Positions 1 to 7,324 of a stretch of DNA of 12,537 nt are shown here, piece after piece (position 1 is the first letter of the stretch; each line of letters opens with the position of its first letter). The stretch comes from Spirochaetia bacterium. GTDB taxonomy: Bacteria > Spirochaetota > Spirochaetia > PWKH01. The DNA lies in assembly GCA_021736545.1 (NCBI GenBank), contig JAIPFS010000023.1, forward strand, positions 1 through 12,537, written 5' to 3'. The notes under the pieces were generated by a model that saw only the letters and a list, made by a program, of their open reading frames with translations, was not told the origin of the DNA and did not search any database. Made by a program: the position numbers and the translations under genes.

Positions 1-148
1 GTTCGGCGGTGTTATGAGAGTTTAGACTGCCTTTGTTCGGGAAACTGATTATATTATCAGTTTTTTCCTGTTTCCCTAGACAGCAGTTCTTGTATTTTTT
101 TCCGCTGCCGCAGGGGCAAGGATCATTCCTTCCAATTTTCTTACCCAT
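1..148 (-). CDS. SEC-C zinc-motif protein, N-terminal 49 residues (cut by window edge)
   Basis: The minus-strand frame opens with ATG at 148-146 and stays open to the window edge. It begins [20 protein letters not shown] and continues NCC, which is a complete SEC-C zinc-binding motif (CPCGSG...NCC) at residues 10-23. In this family the three or four cysteines bind one zinc ion; the motif occurs at the C-terminus of SecA, where it contacts SecB and ribosomes, and in many small stand-alone proteins of unknown role. Here the motif is at the extreme N-terminus, so this is not the end of SecA. Residues 24-49 are polar and unremarkable. A purine-rich AAGGGGGC lies about 8 bases before the ATG and supports the start. 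A 17-bp tandem duplication lies just upstream. The function beyond zinc binding cannot be told from the visible part. Confidence 0.8.
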   Translation of the reverse strand, partial: MGKKIGRNDPCPCGSGKKYKNCCLGKQEKTDNIISFPNKGSLNSHNTAE

Positions 149-165
149 AAACTTTGCCCCCTTTA

Positions 166-199
166 TTTTGAATAACGCTTTGTTTTGAATAACGCTGAG
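166..199. repeat. 17-bp tandem duplication in the leader of the SEC-C gene
   Basis: TTTTGAATAACGCT occurs at 166-179 and again at 183-196, giving a 17-bp period with two copies. It lies 18-51 bases upstream of the SEC-C start codon, in the probable 5' untranslated region. The likely origin is replication slippage; a regulatory role is possible but nothing specific supports one. Confidence 0.7.
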
Positions 200-316
200 C
201 CCGATTACTTCCCTACTTACATGGAATAGCTCAGCATCTTATCCTAGCATACCTGTTTTTCCTGTGAAAGATGACAGCTTCATGAAATTTGGAAGTATGC
301 AAAAATTTGAACAAAT

Positions 317-365
317 AATGCCAGGCTCCGGTTAATCCATAATCTTGGATTCGAAGCCTGGCATT
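317..365 (-). terminator. Hairpin terminator after the GntR gene and sugar operon
   Basis: AATGCCAGGCT (317-327) is perfectly complementary to AGCCTGGCATT (355-365), giving an 11-bp outer stem. An inner stem pairs AATCCA (334-339) with TGGATT (346-351). The hairpin begins about 30 bases after the GntR stop codon. On the minus strand it is followed by ATTTGTTCAAATTTTTG, an interrupted U-tract, so intrinsic termination is likely though not canonical. It separates the sugar operon from the SEC-C gene, which points the same way. Confidence 0.65.
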
Positions 366-395
366 AGTTTTATACAAATTACCAATTAATCTATC

Positions 396-1181
396 CTACT
401 TTATTCTCCGATACGGGCGCTCTGCATTATTATGTAGAGGAACTTCGAATTTACATCTGTCTGCTCTAACAATAGACTGAGTAAATTCATAAACTTCATT
501 ATTTTCTAAATACCCTACCCGTTCAACAGCAAAAGCTAAAGTTCCTGGTTGACAATCAAGCAATTGTGCTTCCTTTTTGCTGATCTGGGCTACTTCATAA
601 CTTTCAACACCATGATGAGGAAATACTCCGCACTCTTTACTCAAGATATCGTATACAGATTCGTTTTGCAGTCTTTTTGTTGTTAAAACATTACAAATAT
701 TATACGGAATATATGTCTTTTCAAGAATAAGAGAAATATTATCCGCCTTTCTTATCCTATAGAAATAATTAAGCAGGAAATGTGACTGAGTAACTTTAAA
801 AATTGACATTAATTCAGGAGAAGCTTCAATTACTTCAAAAGTAATAACTTCAGAACTTGGACTCATCCCTTCCATTAATGTTTGTGCTGTAAAACTATAA
901 AGTGAATTTATATTTTTTCTGAGTTTCTGATTTGCAATAAAAGAACCAAGCCCGCGACGACGATAAATTAAACCTTCTTTTTCCAATCTCCCAAAAGCCT
1001 GACGTGCTGTTGATCTGCTTATTTCATATTTGGTACAAATTTCTGACTCTGAAGGCATTTTATCACCGGGCTGTAATTCACCGGAATGAATACACTGTTT
1101 TATAATCAGCACAAGTTGGCTATAAAGAGGGGTTTCATTCTCTCCATCTAAACTGTGCTTAAAAATCGGATTTTCCTGCAA
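396..1181 (-). CDS. GntR-family transcriptional regulator, HutC subfamily (UTRA domain)
   Basis: A predicted DNA-binding repressor or activator that senses a small molecule. The GntR winged helix-turn-helix covers roughly the first third (PLYSQL..I...I.SGEL.PGDKMPSE through RRRGLGSFIA). The rest matches the UTRA ligand-binding fold of HutC/FarR-type regulators, including the typical SVYDIL segment and a late EFTQSIVRADRCKFEV strand. Size is usual for the subfamily. An ATG at 1214 would add 11 residues but has no Shine-Dalgarno. A TTG at 1181 is preceded by GAGGGAG (1190-1196) at a spacing of 8, so I prefer 1181 (261 residues). The gene is last in the sugar operon, 81 bases after the epimerase stop (48 if the 1214 start is used), and has its own candidate promoter and two tandem operator-like repeats. 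It probably controls itself and the upstream operon. Its effector is unknown; a sugar or sugar phosphate is the natural guess. Confidence 0.9.
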   Translation of the reverse strand: MQENPIFKHSLDGENETPLYSQLVLIIKQCIHSGELQPGDKMPSESEICTKYEISRSTARQAFGRLEKEGLIYRRRGLGSFIANQKLRKNINSLYSFTAQTLMEGMSPSSEVITFEVIEASPELMSIFKVTQSHFLLNYFYRIRKADNISLILEKTYIPYNICNVLTTKRLQNESVYDILSKECGVFPHHGVESYEVAQISKKEAQLLDCQPGTLAFAVERVGYLENNEVYEFTQSIVRADRCKFEVPLHNNAERPYRRIK

Positions 1182-1215
1182 ATAGTATACTCCCTCATTT
1201 TTATTGCTTTTCATG

Positions 1216-1253
1216 CTAGCATAATTTATATTACTAGCATAATTGATATTATA
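1216..1253 (-). promoter_or_regulatory. Putative GntR promoter -10 with two tandem 18-bp operator repeats
   Basis: On the plus strand two 18-mers abut, CTAGCATAATTTATATTA (1216-1233) and CTAGCATAATTGATATTA (1234-1251), differing at one base. Each carries the dyad TAATNNNNATTA. On the minus strand a perfect TATAAT (1253-1248) overlaps the upstream repeat, so transcription would start near 1241, inside the repeats. No good -35 is visible at 17 bp; TAGACA (1265-1260) overlaps the epimerase stop but is too close to this -10. The arrangement suggests repression by the downstream GntR protein at two sites on the same helical face region. Confidence 0.55.
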
Positions 1254-1262
1254 TTTAAATGT

Positions 1263-2471
1263 CTATTCCTTTAAACACCTTTCAATAAGTTTTATACCCT
1301 GTATTAGTAAACGCGGTATATGCAGATTACCTTTCCACTGAGATCCCTTTATTTGAAGTGCCGGACTACCATCTCTATGAAGGTACCCATACCATTCTCC
1401 AAACTCATAATCAGGAAAATGATCAAATGTCCAAGCATGCACATCTTCGTAAGCAGCTAAATATTTTTCATCTTTTGTAGTAACATAAGCAAGCAAAAGG
1501 GCATATAAGGTCTCTGTGTGGGGCCACCAATATTTCATATCCCACTCTACATGCTCAGAAGGCTTACCGTAAATATCAACAAATGAAAATAGGCCTCCAT
1601 ACTGATCATCCCATCCTAAAACAAAAGAAGCATCAAGGATTTCAAGCCCTAAAGATACAATATCCCAATTCCCACGATAGAGTCCTTCTTCCATGATAAA
1701 CCAAGCAGTTTCAATTGAGTGGCCTGGATTAATTGTACGTCCATCTGGTGTATCAATAATTGAACCGTCAATGCCAGTGGTCTCTAGTAATGCCCCCTGA
1801 TTTTTCTTAAAAAAGAAATTACGAACATCTTTTATACAGCTGTCAATTACGTTTGAGTATATTTTCCTTGATTTTTCATCTTGGGCAACATCCCGAATTA
1901 CCTGTGTGGTAGACATGAGAAGCATCGATGCAGCTAAGCTTCTCATGTGCCTATTTTCTGTATAGAATTTTGACTGAAGCTTTTCAGGATGATTATATAA
2001 ATCTACAATCTTTTCATACGTTTTATGTGCAAGTCTGAAAATATCTTCATCTTTAGAAGCCTTAGCATATTCACTAAACCCTAATACGCCAAAAGTCTCA
2101 GTAAACCAGTACCGCCTTTTCCGCAGTTTTTTACCTTGAGAATCGACAAGGAAAAACATTCTTCCATCGTCATCAAAACAATGGTTTTTGATAAACTGAT
2201 ATCCATTCTCGGCAGCACTCAACCATTCAGTTTTGTTTTCAATATCATTATACAATTTAGAAAAGAACCAAACTGATCTATTCTGAAGCCATACAGCCTT
2301 GTCTTTGCAGAGAACACTGCCATTACGATCCAAATAATGATAATAACCGCCATGCTCCCAATCAATACTGAAATTCATCCAGAACGGGATAATATCATGA
2401 AGTAATGATTTTTTATAAATGTACTGTATCTCTTCTAATCTTTCTGTATTTAATAAATTGCCTTTCCCCAT
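1263..2471 (-). CDS. N-acylglucosamine 2-epimerase (AGE/RnBP) family protein
   Basis: 402 residues, the same length class as mammalian renin-binding protein/AGE, and an (alpha/alpha)6-barrel family member. Members interconvert GlcNAc and ManNAc, or epimerise/isomerise other free sugars such as cellobiose or mannose. Visible family motifs: AVWLQNRSVWFFSKLY (residues 59-74, with the conserved Arg66 and Trp), NPGHSIETAWF (248-258, His251) and KGNLHIPRLL (380-389, His384). These two histidines correspond to the two catalytic histidines of AGE. The long similarity in WLQ-R-VW and KYWWPHTETLYALLLAY favours AGE over cellobiose epimerase, but activity on another aldose is possible. The start has AGAGG 8 bases upstream. 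It lies 15 bases downstream of the permease gene, so it is the cytoplasmic enzyme most tightly tied to the transporter. There is no nanA or nanE nearby, so a sialate role is not indicated. Confidence 0.88.
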   Translation of the reverse strand: MGKGNLLNTERLEEIQYIYKKSLLHDIIPFWMNFSIDWEHGGYYHYLDRNGSVLCKDKAVWLQNRSVWFFSKLYNDIENKTEWLSAAENGYQFIKNHCFDDDGRMFFLVDSQGKKLRKRRYWFTETFGVLGFSEYAKASKDEDIFRLAHKTYEKIVDLYNHPEKLQSKFYTENRHMRSLAASMLLMSTTQVIRDVAQDEKSRKIYSNVIDSCIKDVRNFFFKKNQGALLETTGIDGSIIDTPDGRTINPGHSIETAWFIMEEGLYRGNWDIVSLGLEILDASFVLGWDDQYGGLFSFVDIYGKPSEHVEWDMKYWWPHTETLYALLLAYVTTKDEKYLAAYEDVHAWTFDHFPDYEFGEWYGYLHRDGSPALQIKGSQWKGNLHIPRLLIQGIKLIERCLKE

Positions 2472-2486
2472 CGTATTTACCTCTAA

Positions 2487-3647
2487 TTAAGCACTCTTCT
2501 TATTACTTGAAACATCAAACCAAACCGCTAAAAGAAGAATAAGCCCTTTTACTACATCCTGCCATGCTGCGGTCATGTTCATCAAACTCATTCCATTCCC
2601 TAAGCTCGTCATAACAAGCGTACCTACCAGTGCTCCAAATAATGCACCTTTTCCTCCGCTCAAGCTTATTCCGCCAATTACACAAGAAGCAATGGTTTCT
2701 AATTCAAATAGATTCCCAGCATTCGGGGTGGCAGTAGCTAAGCGAGATGTGAGAACATTACTCGCCAGAGCCGAAAGCCCTCCCATCACAATAAATACCT
2801 TCATATATATTTTGCGAACATTTATGCCCGACAATTTTGCAGCTTCCTTATTACCACCTACTGCATATACATATCTGCCATATTGTGTTTTATTATAAAT
2901 AAATGCAAAAATAAAATAGAGCGTCAGCAGAATTATTACTGGTATTGGTATACCTTGATACGAATTGAAACCAAATACCAATCCTCCAGCTAATACAATT
3001 ATTGCTGTATATTTGATAATTAATATCTTTACCGATTGTATTTCAAAACCGTAAGCCCTTCGTTTATTTCTTTTCTGAATATCATAATAAATAAGCCCAA
3101 CAATAAATAAAACACTAATTACCAAACTTACCCACTCTGGAAGATATTCCTGACCAAGAATTGCAAAATTCGGATTGGATACATGTATTGAACATCCCTT
3201 GGTTATAAGTACTGTCGCTCCCCGAAATATCATCATACCGCCTAAAGTAACAATAAAAGCAGGAACATCCCGATAGGCAATCCAGTATCCTTGCCAGACA
3301 CCAATAAGCAGCCCGGCTATAAGTGAAATAATAATAGCTGAGATGAAATTCATTTCAAATTGCGTTTGAAGCAGAGCTGTTATGGCGCCAGTAACCCCTA
3401 CCACGGAACCAATTGAAAGGTCAAATACTCCAGAAACCAGACATCCTACCATGCCAATTACAAGTATTCCTTTTATACCAGTTAAGCGAAACAAATTTGA
3501 AAGATTTCGAATAGATAAAAATGTTCCGTCAGTTAAAACTGCAAATAAGCCCCAGATAATAACTAAAGCGAAGATCATAGCATATGATCTCATTCTGCTC
3601 AGTTGATTCTGTTGTACATTTATTGGTTTAGCTTTTTTATCCTGCAT
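2487..3647 (-). CDS. Sugar ABC transporter permease, XylH-like
   Basis: 386 residues, very hydrophobic, with about ten predicted membrane helices, beginning after a short cytoplasmic N-tail (residues 1-22). It belongs to the BPD_transp_2 permease family that includes XylH, RbsC and GguB. Family marks include the LSIRNLSNLFRLTGIKGIL segment, the SGVFDLSIGS loop, the cytoplasmic coupling region YAVGGNKEAAKLSGINV, and a C-terminal VVKGLILLLAVWFDV that closely resembles XylH. The extended middle loop (about residues 190-212, YDIQKRNKRRAYGFEIQ) is also an XylH-type length feature. The start codon has AGGAG close upstream, and that Shine-Dalgarno overlaps the ATPase stop codon, so the two genes are translationally coupled. 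It should form a homodimeric inner-membrane channel with the ATPase and binding protein encoded just upstream. Substrate cannot be read from the permease. Confidence 0.93.
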   Translation of the reverse strand: MQDKKAKPINVQQNQLSRMRSYAMIFALVIIWGLFAVLTDGTFLSIRNLSNLFRLTGIKGILVIGMVGCLVSGVFDLSIGSVVGVTGAITALLQTQFEMNFISAIIISLIAGLLIGVWQGYWIAYRDVPAFIVTLGGMMIFRGATVLITKGCSIHVSNPNFAILGQEYLPEWVSLVISVLFIVGLIYYDIQKRNKRRAYGFEIQSVKILIIKYTAIIVLAGGLVFGFNSYQGIPIPVIILLTLYFIFAFIYNKTQYGRYVYAVGGNKEAAKLSGINVRKIYMKVFIVMGGLSALASNVLTSRLATATPNAGNLFELETIASCVIGGISLSGGKGALFGALVGTLVMTSLGNGMSLMNMTAAWQDVVKGLILLLAVWFDVSSNKKSA

Positions 3648-3656
3648 TTTCTTCTC

Positions 3657-5180
3657 CTAAACAGATGCTGTTGCATATTTCATAATTCGTTCCTGGGTTG
3701 CTTCTTCATAAGAGAGTTCCCCAGTTAATTTCCCTTCAGACATGACAATAATCCTGTCAGCCATCCCCAAGACCTCAGGCAGTTCAGATGAAACCATGAC
3801 AATGGCTACACCCTGATCTATAAGATCATTCATTATTTCATAAATCTCATGTTTAGCTTTAACATCAATACCACGTGTTGGTTCATCGAGTATCAATACA
3901 TTTGGATTTGTCATTAATGCTTTTGCTACAACTACTTTCTGCTGATTTCCTCCGCTGAGACTGCTTACCAGTTGTTCCAGTTTTGAGTATTTGATAGATA
4001 GTTTTTGTGCATATTTTTCAGTGAATTGAATTTCTTTATTTTTATCAATCTGCTTAAAAAATGAGATCATATGAGGAATATTTGCGAGGGTGGAATTTCT
4101 TATGATGTCCATACTCATCACAAGCCCTTTATCTTTCCTATCTTCAACAACAAGTCCAATACCCTTGCGTATTGCATCTAATGGATTCTCAATGGATATT
4201 TCTTTTCCATTCAAAATCACCTTTCCCTGTACTTCGTACCTCTCGTAAGCTCCGAAAATCCCCATAAACAACTCAGTTCTTCCTGCTCCCATTAATCCTG
4301 AAAATCCAAGGATTTCCCCTTTACGGATGGTAAAACTAACATCCTCAACAAGCATCTTCGGAATGGCAGGATCAAACACACTTAAATTCTTTACTTCCAT
4401 TACCACTTCTGACGCTGTATGTTTTTTTCTTGGGTATTTTTCAGTTAATTCTCTCCCTACCATGTGTTTGATAATACTATTCTCATCTAATGCACTTCTT
4501 TTCTCGGTAATTACGCTTTTACCATCACGCAGGACAGTAATTGTATCGCTAATCTCTAATACTCGATTAATTTTGTGAGAAATATAAAGACAAGTAATTC
4601 CCCTTTTTTTCAATGACCTGATTATATTGAAAAGAATAAGGGCATCCGAATCAGACAAAGCAGATGTCGGCTCATCAAAAATAATGATTTCAGCTTTTTT
4701 TGAAATAGCCTTAGCTATCGCAGTTATCTGCTGTTTTCCGACAGTTAAGTATTCAACTAAAGTATCAGGAGAAATTGTCGATTTCAGCTGCTGCAAGATT
4801 TGTTGTGACTTAAAACGCATCTGATTGAAATCAATTACACCATTTTTTAGTGGTTCGTTGCCCAAAAATATATTTTCACTAACTGTCATATTGGGAATCA
4901 GCTCAAGTTCCTGGTAAATAATGCTTATACCGTTTTTTTCTGCCTGTTTAATATCTTTAAACCGTTTTTCCTGATTATTCAGCAATATTCTTCCAGAATA
5001 TTCACCATAAGGATAAACACCCGATAATATTTTTACCAATGTAGATTTTCCAGCTCCGTTTTCACCTACTATTGCATGTACTTCACCCCGGTTTACATGA
5101 AATCCAACTTTATGCAGTACCTCAACTCCTGAAAAATCTTTAACTATGTCTTCAAATACTAAGAAATTTTGATTTTCCAT
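3657..5180 (-). CDS. Sugar ABC transporter ATP-binding protein, double-domain (XylG/RbsA type)
   Basis: 507 residues with two tandem ABC domains, the normal size for XylG, RbsA or MglA. First domain: Walker A GENGAGKS, a weakened signature LTVGKQQ, and Walker B IIIFDEPTSAL. Second domain: degenerate Walker A GLMGAGRTE (Arg in place of Lys), canonical signature LSGGNQQ, and Walker B VLILDEPTRGID. This asymmetry is the family norm for monosaccharide importers, so it is not a defect. I chose ATG 5180 because TTGGAG (5195-5190) sits 9 bases before it; a TTG at 5195 would be inside that Shine-Dalgarno. It powers uptake at the inner face of the membrane with the permease directly downstream. A long hairpin lies between it and the binding-protein gene, consistent with lower expression of ATPase than of binding protein. 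Confidence 0.95.
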   Translation of the reverse strand: MENQNFLVFEDIVKDFSGVEVLHKVGFHVNRGEVHAIVGENGAGKSTLVKILSGVYPYGEYSGRILLNNQEKRFKDIKQAEKNGISIIYQELELIPNMTVSENIFLGNEPLKNGVIDFNQMRFKSQQILQQLKSTISPDTLVEYLTVGKQQITAIAKAISKKAEIIIFDEPTSALSDSDALILFNIIRSLKKRGITCLYISHKINRVLEISDTITVLRDGKSVITEKRSALDENSIIKHMVGRELTEKYPRKKHTASEVVMEVKNLSVFDPAIPKMLVEDVSFTIRKGEILGFSGLMGAGRTELFMGIFGAYERYEVQGKVILNGKEISIENPLDAIRKGIGLVVEDRKDKGLVMSMDIIRNSTLANIPHMISFFKQIDKNKEIQFTEKYAQKLSIKYSKLEQLVSSLSGGNQQKVVVAKALMTNPNVLILDEPTRGIDVKAKHEIYEIMNDLIDQGVAIVMVSSELPEVLGMADRIIVMSEGKLTGELSYEEATQERIMKYATASV

Positions 5181-5208
5181 TGAATACGACTCCAATATTG
5201 ATTCATTT

Positions 5209-5248
5209 GAAGGAAGTACTATGCATTAAAACAGCATGTACTTCCTTC
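5209..5248 (-). promoter_or_regulatory. Intercistronic mRNA hairpin between binding-protein and ATPase genes
   Basis: GAAGGAAGTAC (5209-5219) pairs perfectly with GTACTTCCTTC (5238-5248). After one bulged base the stem continues with ATGC (5221-5224) to GCAT (5234-5237), giving 15 bp and a 9-base loop. On the minus strand no U-tract follows, so it is not a standard terminator. It starts about 11 bases after the binding-protein stop. Comparable hairpins in binding-protein-dependent transporter operons protect the upstream mRNA from 3' exonucleases, or cause partial termination, so that binding protein is made in excess. Confidence 0.7.
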
Positions 5249-5259
5249 ACTCTATTTAT

Positions 5260-6327
5260 TTATTCTGGCCATTCATCTTTTGGAACATTTTTGTAAACAT
5301 CTTCCATTTCCTGGAGTCCTTTGCCAATAACTATATCATACAGTGTTTCAGGGGTAATCTTACTCGCAGAAAGAAGTACCGCAGGGATTGTATCCCCGCC
5401 AGCTTCAACAGTATCTTGTGCTGGAGCATGCTTTTTAGCCATTGCCAAATCAATTGCGGCATCAACAGCTGCTTTTGCTACAATATCATGCTCAAAAAGC
5501 ATGGTCATGTTTTGTGTCCCCTCTGCTATACGCTGCAGTGCTGAAAGGTCACCATCCATTCCTGTAACATATACATCACCTGCCAAACCTTGAGCTTTTA
5601 ACGCCTGGATACAAGCACCTGCCATAGTATCATTTTCTACTAAAACAGCCTGAATATTATTTCTATGCTTGGTCAGAGCGTTTTCCATATTATTCATTGC
5701 ATTTTCTGCAGACCATGTATTAATGTGCTGTTCATATACTACTTCAATATCGCCGGAATCAAGTTTAGGCTGAATCACGTTATAAAACCCTTCTTTTAAT
5801 TCGTAGGAAACATTATCTCCAGAGTCCCCAGCAATGATGACATAATTACCTTCCGGGACACTGTTTATGGCACATGTTGCCATATCTTCACCAATTTTCG
5901 TAAAATCATAGCCAACAAACATTGACAGGCCTTTATTATTAATCATGCGCAAATAAGAAATGACAGGTACACCAGCTTCTTCTGCTGCTTTTATACTAGA
6001 AGACATGGCATTAACATCCTGTGGACCAATAATTAGACAATCAACACCTTGAGTAATCAGATTGTCAATCTGCCGATTTTGCGCATTAGAATCTGTATCC
6101 GCATCCTGAACAATGAGTTCAATTCCAATTTCATCGGCATATGAAATTGCAATATCCTTTTCGATTGCCCACCTTTCCTCGCGCAATGTCGGGAAAGAGA
6201 ATCCAATTACTACATCCTCTTTTGTCTTAACTGCTGTTTTCTCTTCCTGTTGTCCTTCAGCACAGATAAGAAAACTAGGAAGAACCAATAAAATTGCAAA
6301 TACTAGCACTGGTAATGATTTTCTCAT
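5260..6327 (-). CDS. Periplasmic sugar-binding protein, XylF-like (Peripla_BP_4)
   Basis: 355 residues from ATG 6327, which has GGAGG 6 bases upstream; an upstream in-frame ATG at 6360 has no ribosome site. A signal peptide (MRKS, then LPVLVFAILLVLPSFLICA) is followed by EGQQEE, typical of spirochaetal exported binding proteins. The Cys in LIC lacks a small residue at -1, so signal peptidase I cleavage after ICA is as likely as lipidation. The mature part follows XylF closely: a LREERWAIEKDI segment like XylF LRLERWQKDRDI, then RMIN, VPEGNY, WSAENAMNNMENALT, VENDTMAGACIQAL and GMDGDL. Two XylF xylose contacts appear changed: the Asp of the YDRMIN motif is Leu (YLRMIN), and the Lys after GTQ-MT is Phe. 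A non-xylose aldose is therefore likely. It is the third gene of the operon, before the ATPase and permease. Confidence 0.92.
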   Translation of the reverse strand: MRKSLPVLVFAILLVLPSFLICAEGQQEEKTAVKTKEDVVIGFSFPTLREERWAIEKDIAISYADEIGIELIVQDADTDSNAQNRQIDNLITQGVDCLIIGPQDVNAMSSSIKAAEEAGVPVISYLRMINNKGLSMFVGYDFTKIGEDMATCAINSVPEGNYVIIAGDSGDNVSYELKEGFYNVIQPKLDSGDIEVVYEQHINTWSAENAMNNMENALTKHRNNIQAVLVENDTMAGACIQALKAQGLAGDVYVTGMDGDLSALQRIAEGTQNMTMLFEHDIVAKAAVDAAIDLAMAKKHAPAQDTVEAGGDTIPAVLLSASKITPETLYDIVIGKGLQEMEDVYKNVPKDEWPE

Positions 6328-6367
6328 TACAAACCTCCATGTATTTTTTTGAACAGACATTGATATG

Positions 6368-7324
6368 TTAAATCAGCTGTTCATCCATTAATATATCAGC
6401 AACCCAACGAGCTGCAGTACCAACTATACAAGGGCATACATATTCATGAGCCCCTGATTCTCCAAAAGCTCTTTTTTGTCTCTCATCCCGGAGCAGAAAA
6501 AATTCTCCAAAAACTTTTTCATGGATATCTCTTCCAATAACACTTCCATATGTTTCTATGTACTTATCATGCAGACGCTGTGCCATATCAAAAGACTTAT
6601 ACTGGTTTTCTTTGTCATTATAGAAATATTCATAGCTTCTACCGATAAATGTACCCATATAAAGAATTCCCCCGGAGTAACCTCCGCAAGAGCTGTCTCC
6701 ACACTGTGCCATTCCTCCGGAAAGTGCTGTTGCCGCTTTAAATAAACTACTGTTAATCGGTTTTATACTCTTACTTAATCCATATAGTGTACATTGAGCA
6801 CATCCATGATATTTTACTTCTGCCTGATATGCTGCTTCATAGATACTTGATATTCTGCGGACATACTCAGCAGAATAATATCGTCCGAATTTTTTGGCAG
6901 AAATACGCTGGTAATGTTCATGAATTAGTTGAATAAGATCCGGCTGCCTATCCAGAACAGTATATTTCTTTACTGCATAAGGCAGTCCTACTTCATCAGC
7001 ATAATCTGAAATTTCAGATGCAAAATTGTCTGATGATCCTTTCTGTAAAAACAGCATTGCTATTACAGCCGAAAGAGAATAGGGAAGTTTTCCGATTTTT
7101 CTAACTTCCAGGGCCGCCTGAATGAGCTCATCCAGGAAATATACCGTCTCCTGTTTTTTTTTCTTTTCACCTTCATCCGAGTAGTTCTGTCGCTCAAGAA
7201 TTTCCTGCTGGATGTTTTCTGTTAAGAAATCAGTCAGCTCCTCTCTTAAGTCGAGTTTCTTACCCAATACAGATATCTGCTTTTTAGATGTATTTTTTTC
7301 TAAACCCATATGAGAACCCGGCAT
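6368..7324 (-). CDS. C_GCAxxG_C_C family putative redox protein with novel N-terminal extension
   Basis: 318 residues. The C-terminal half (about 165-312) carries the cysteine pattern of the C_GCAxxG_C_C family: HGCAQC (Cys175, Cys178), GGMAQCGDSSCGG (Cys208, Cys213), and VCPC near the end (Cys297, Cys299). These six are the only cysteines. The family is thought to be redox-active or metal-binding but has no established reaction. Residues 1-150 have no cysteine. They include a lysine-rich linker (about 54-58) and a stretch around 60-135 (FLDELIQAALEVRKIGKLPY, SLSAVIAMLFLQ, then YTVLDRQPDLIQLI) whose pattern recalls the C-terminal domain of UxaB-type polyol dehydrogenases; that resemblance is tentative. 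The ATG directly follows the deoC stop, and its ribosome site GGAGGAG lies in the last deoC codons, so the two are coupled. A role in sugar catabolism is implied only by position. Confidence 0.75.
   Translation of the reverse strand: MPGSHMGLEKNTSKKQISVLGKKLDLREELTDFLTENIQQEILERQNYSDEGEKKKKQETVYFLDELIQAALEVRKIGKLPYSLSAVIAMLFLQKGSSDNFASEISDYADEVGLPYAVKKYTVLDRQPDLIQLIHEHYQRISAKKFGRYYSAEYVRRISSIYEAAYQAEVKYHGCAQCTLYGLSKSIKPINSSLFKAATALSGGMAQCGDSSCGGYSGGILYMGTFIGRSYEYFYNDKENQYKSFDMAQRLHDKYIETYGSVIGRDIHEKVFGEFFLLRDERQKRAFGESGAHEYVCPCIVGTAARWVADILMDEQLI

Noticed and set aside
244..251. CTAGCATA, a partial match to the GntR operator repeats, upstream of the SEC-C gene
   Set aside because: Only 8 bases match, and the dyad part TAATNNNNATTA is missing, so chance is likely.
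317..365. T-arm-like TTCGAATCC on the minus strand, suggesting a tRNA remnant or integration site
   Set aside because: The flanking bases do not form a T-stem and no anticodon arm exists; the segment is fully explained by the two-part hairpin.
317..365. Possible integron attC-like element (long inverted repeat)
   Set aside because: No RYYYAAC/GTTRRRY core pair and no cassette structure on either side; a terminator explains it better.
6261..6275. Lipoprotein lipobox (FLIC) in the binding protein
   Set aside because: Ile at -1 is a poor fit even for relaxed spirochaetal lipoboxes; cleavage after ICA by signal peptidase I fits at least as well, so I do not call it a lipoprotein.
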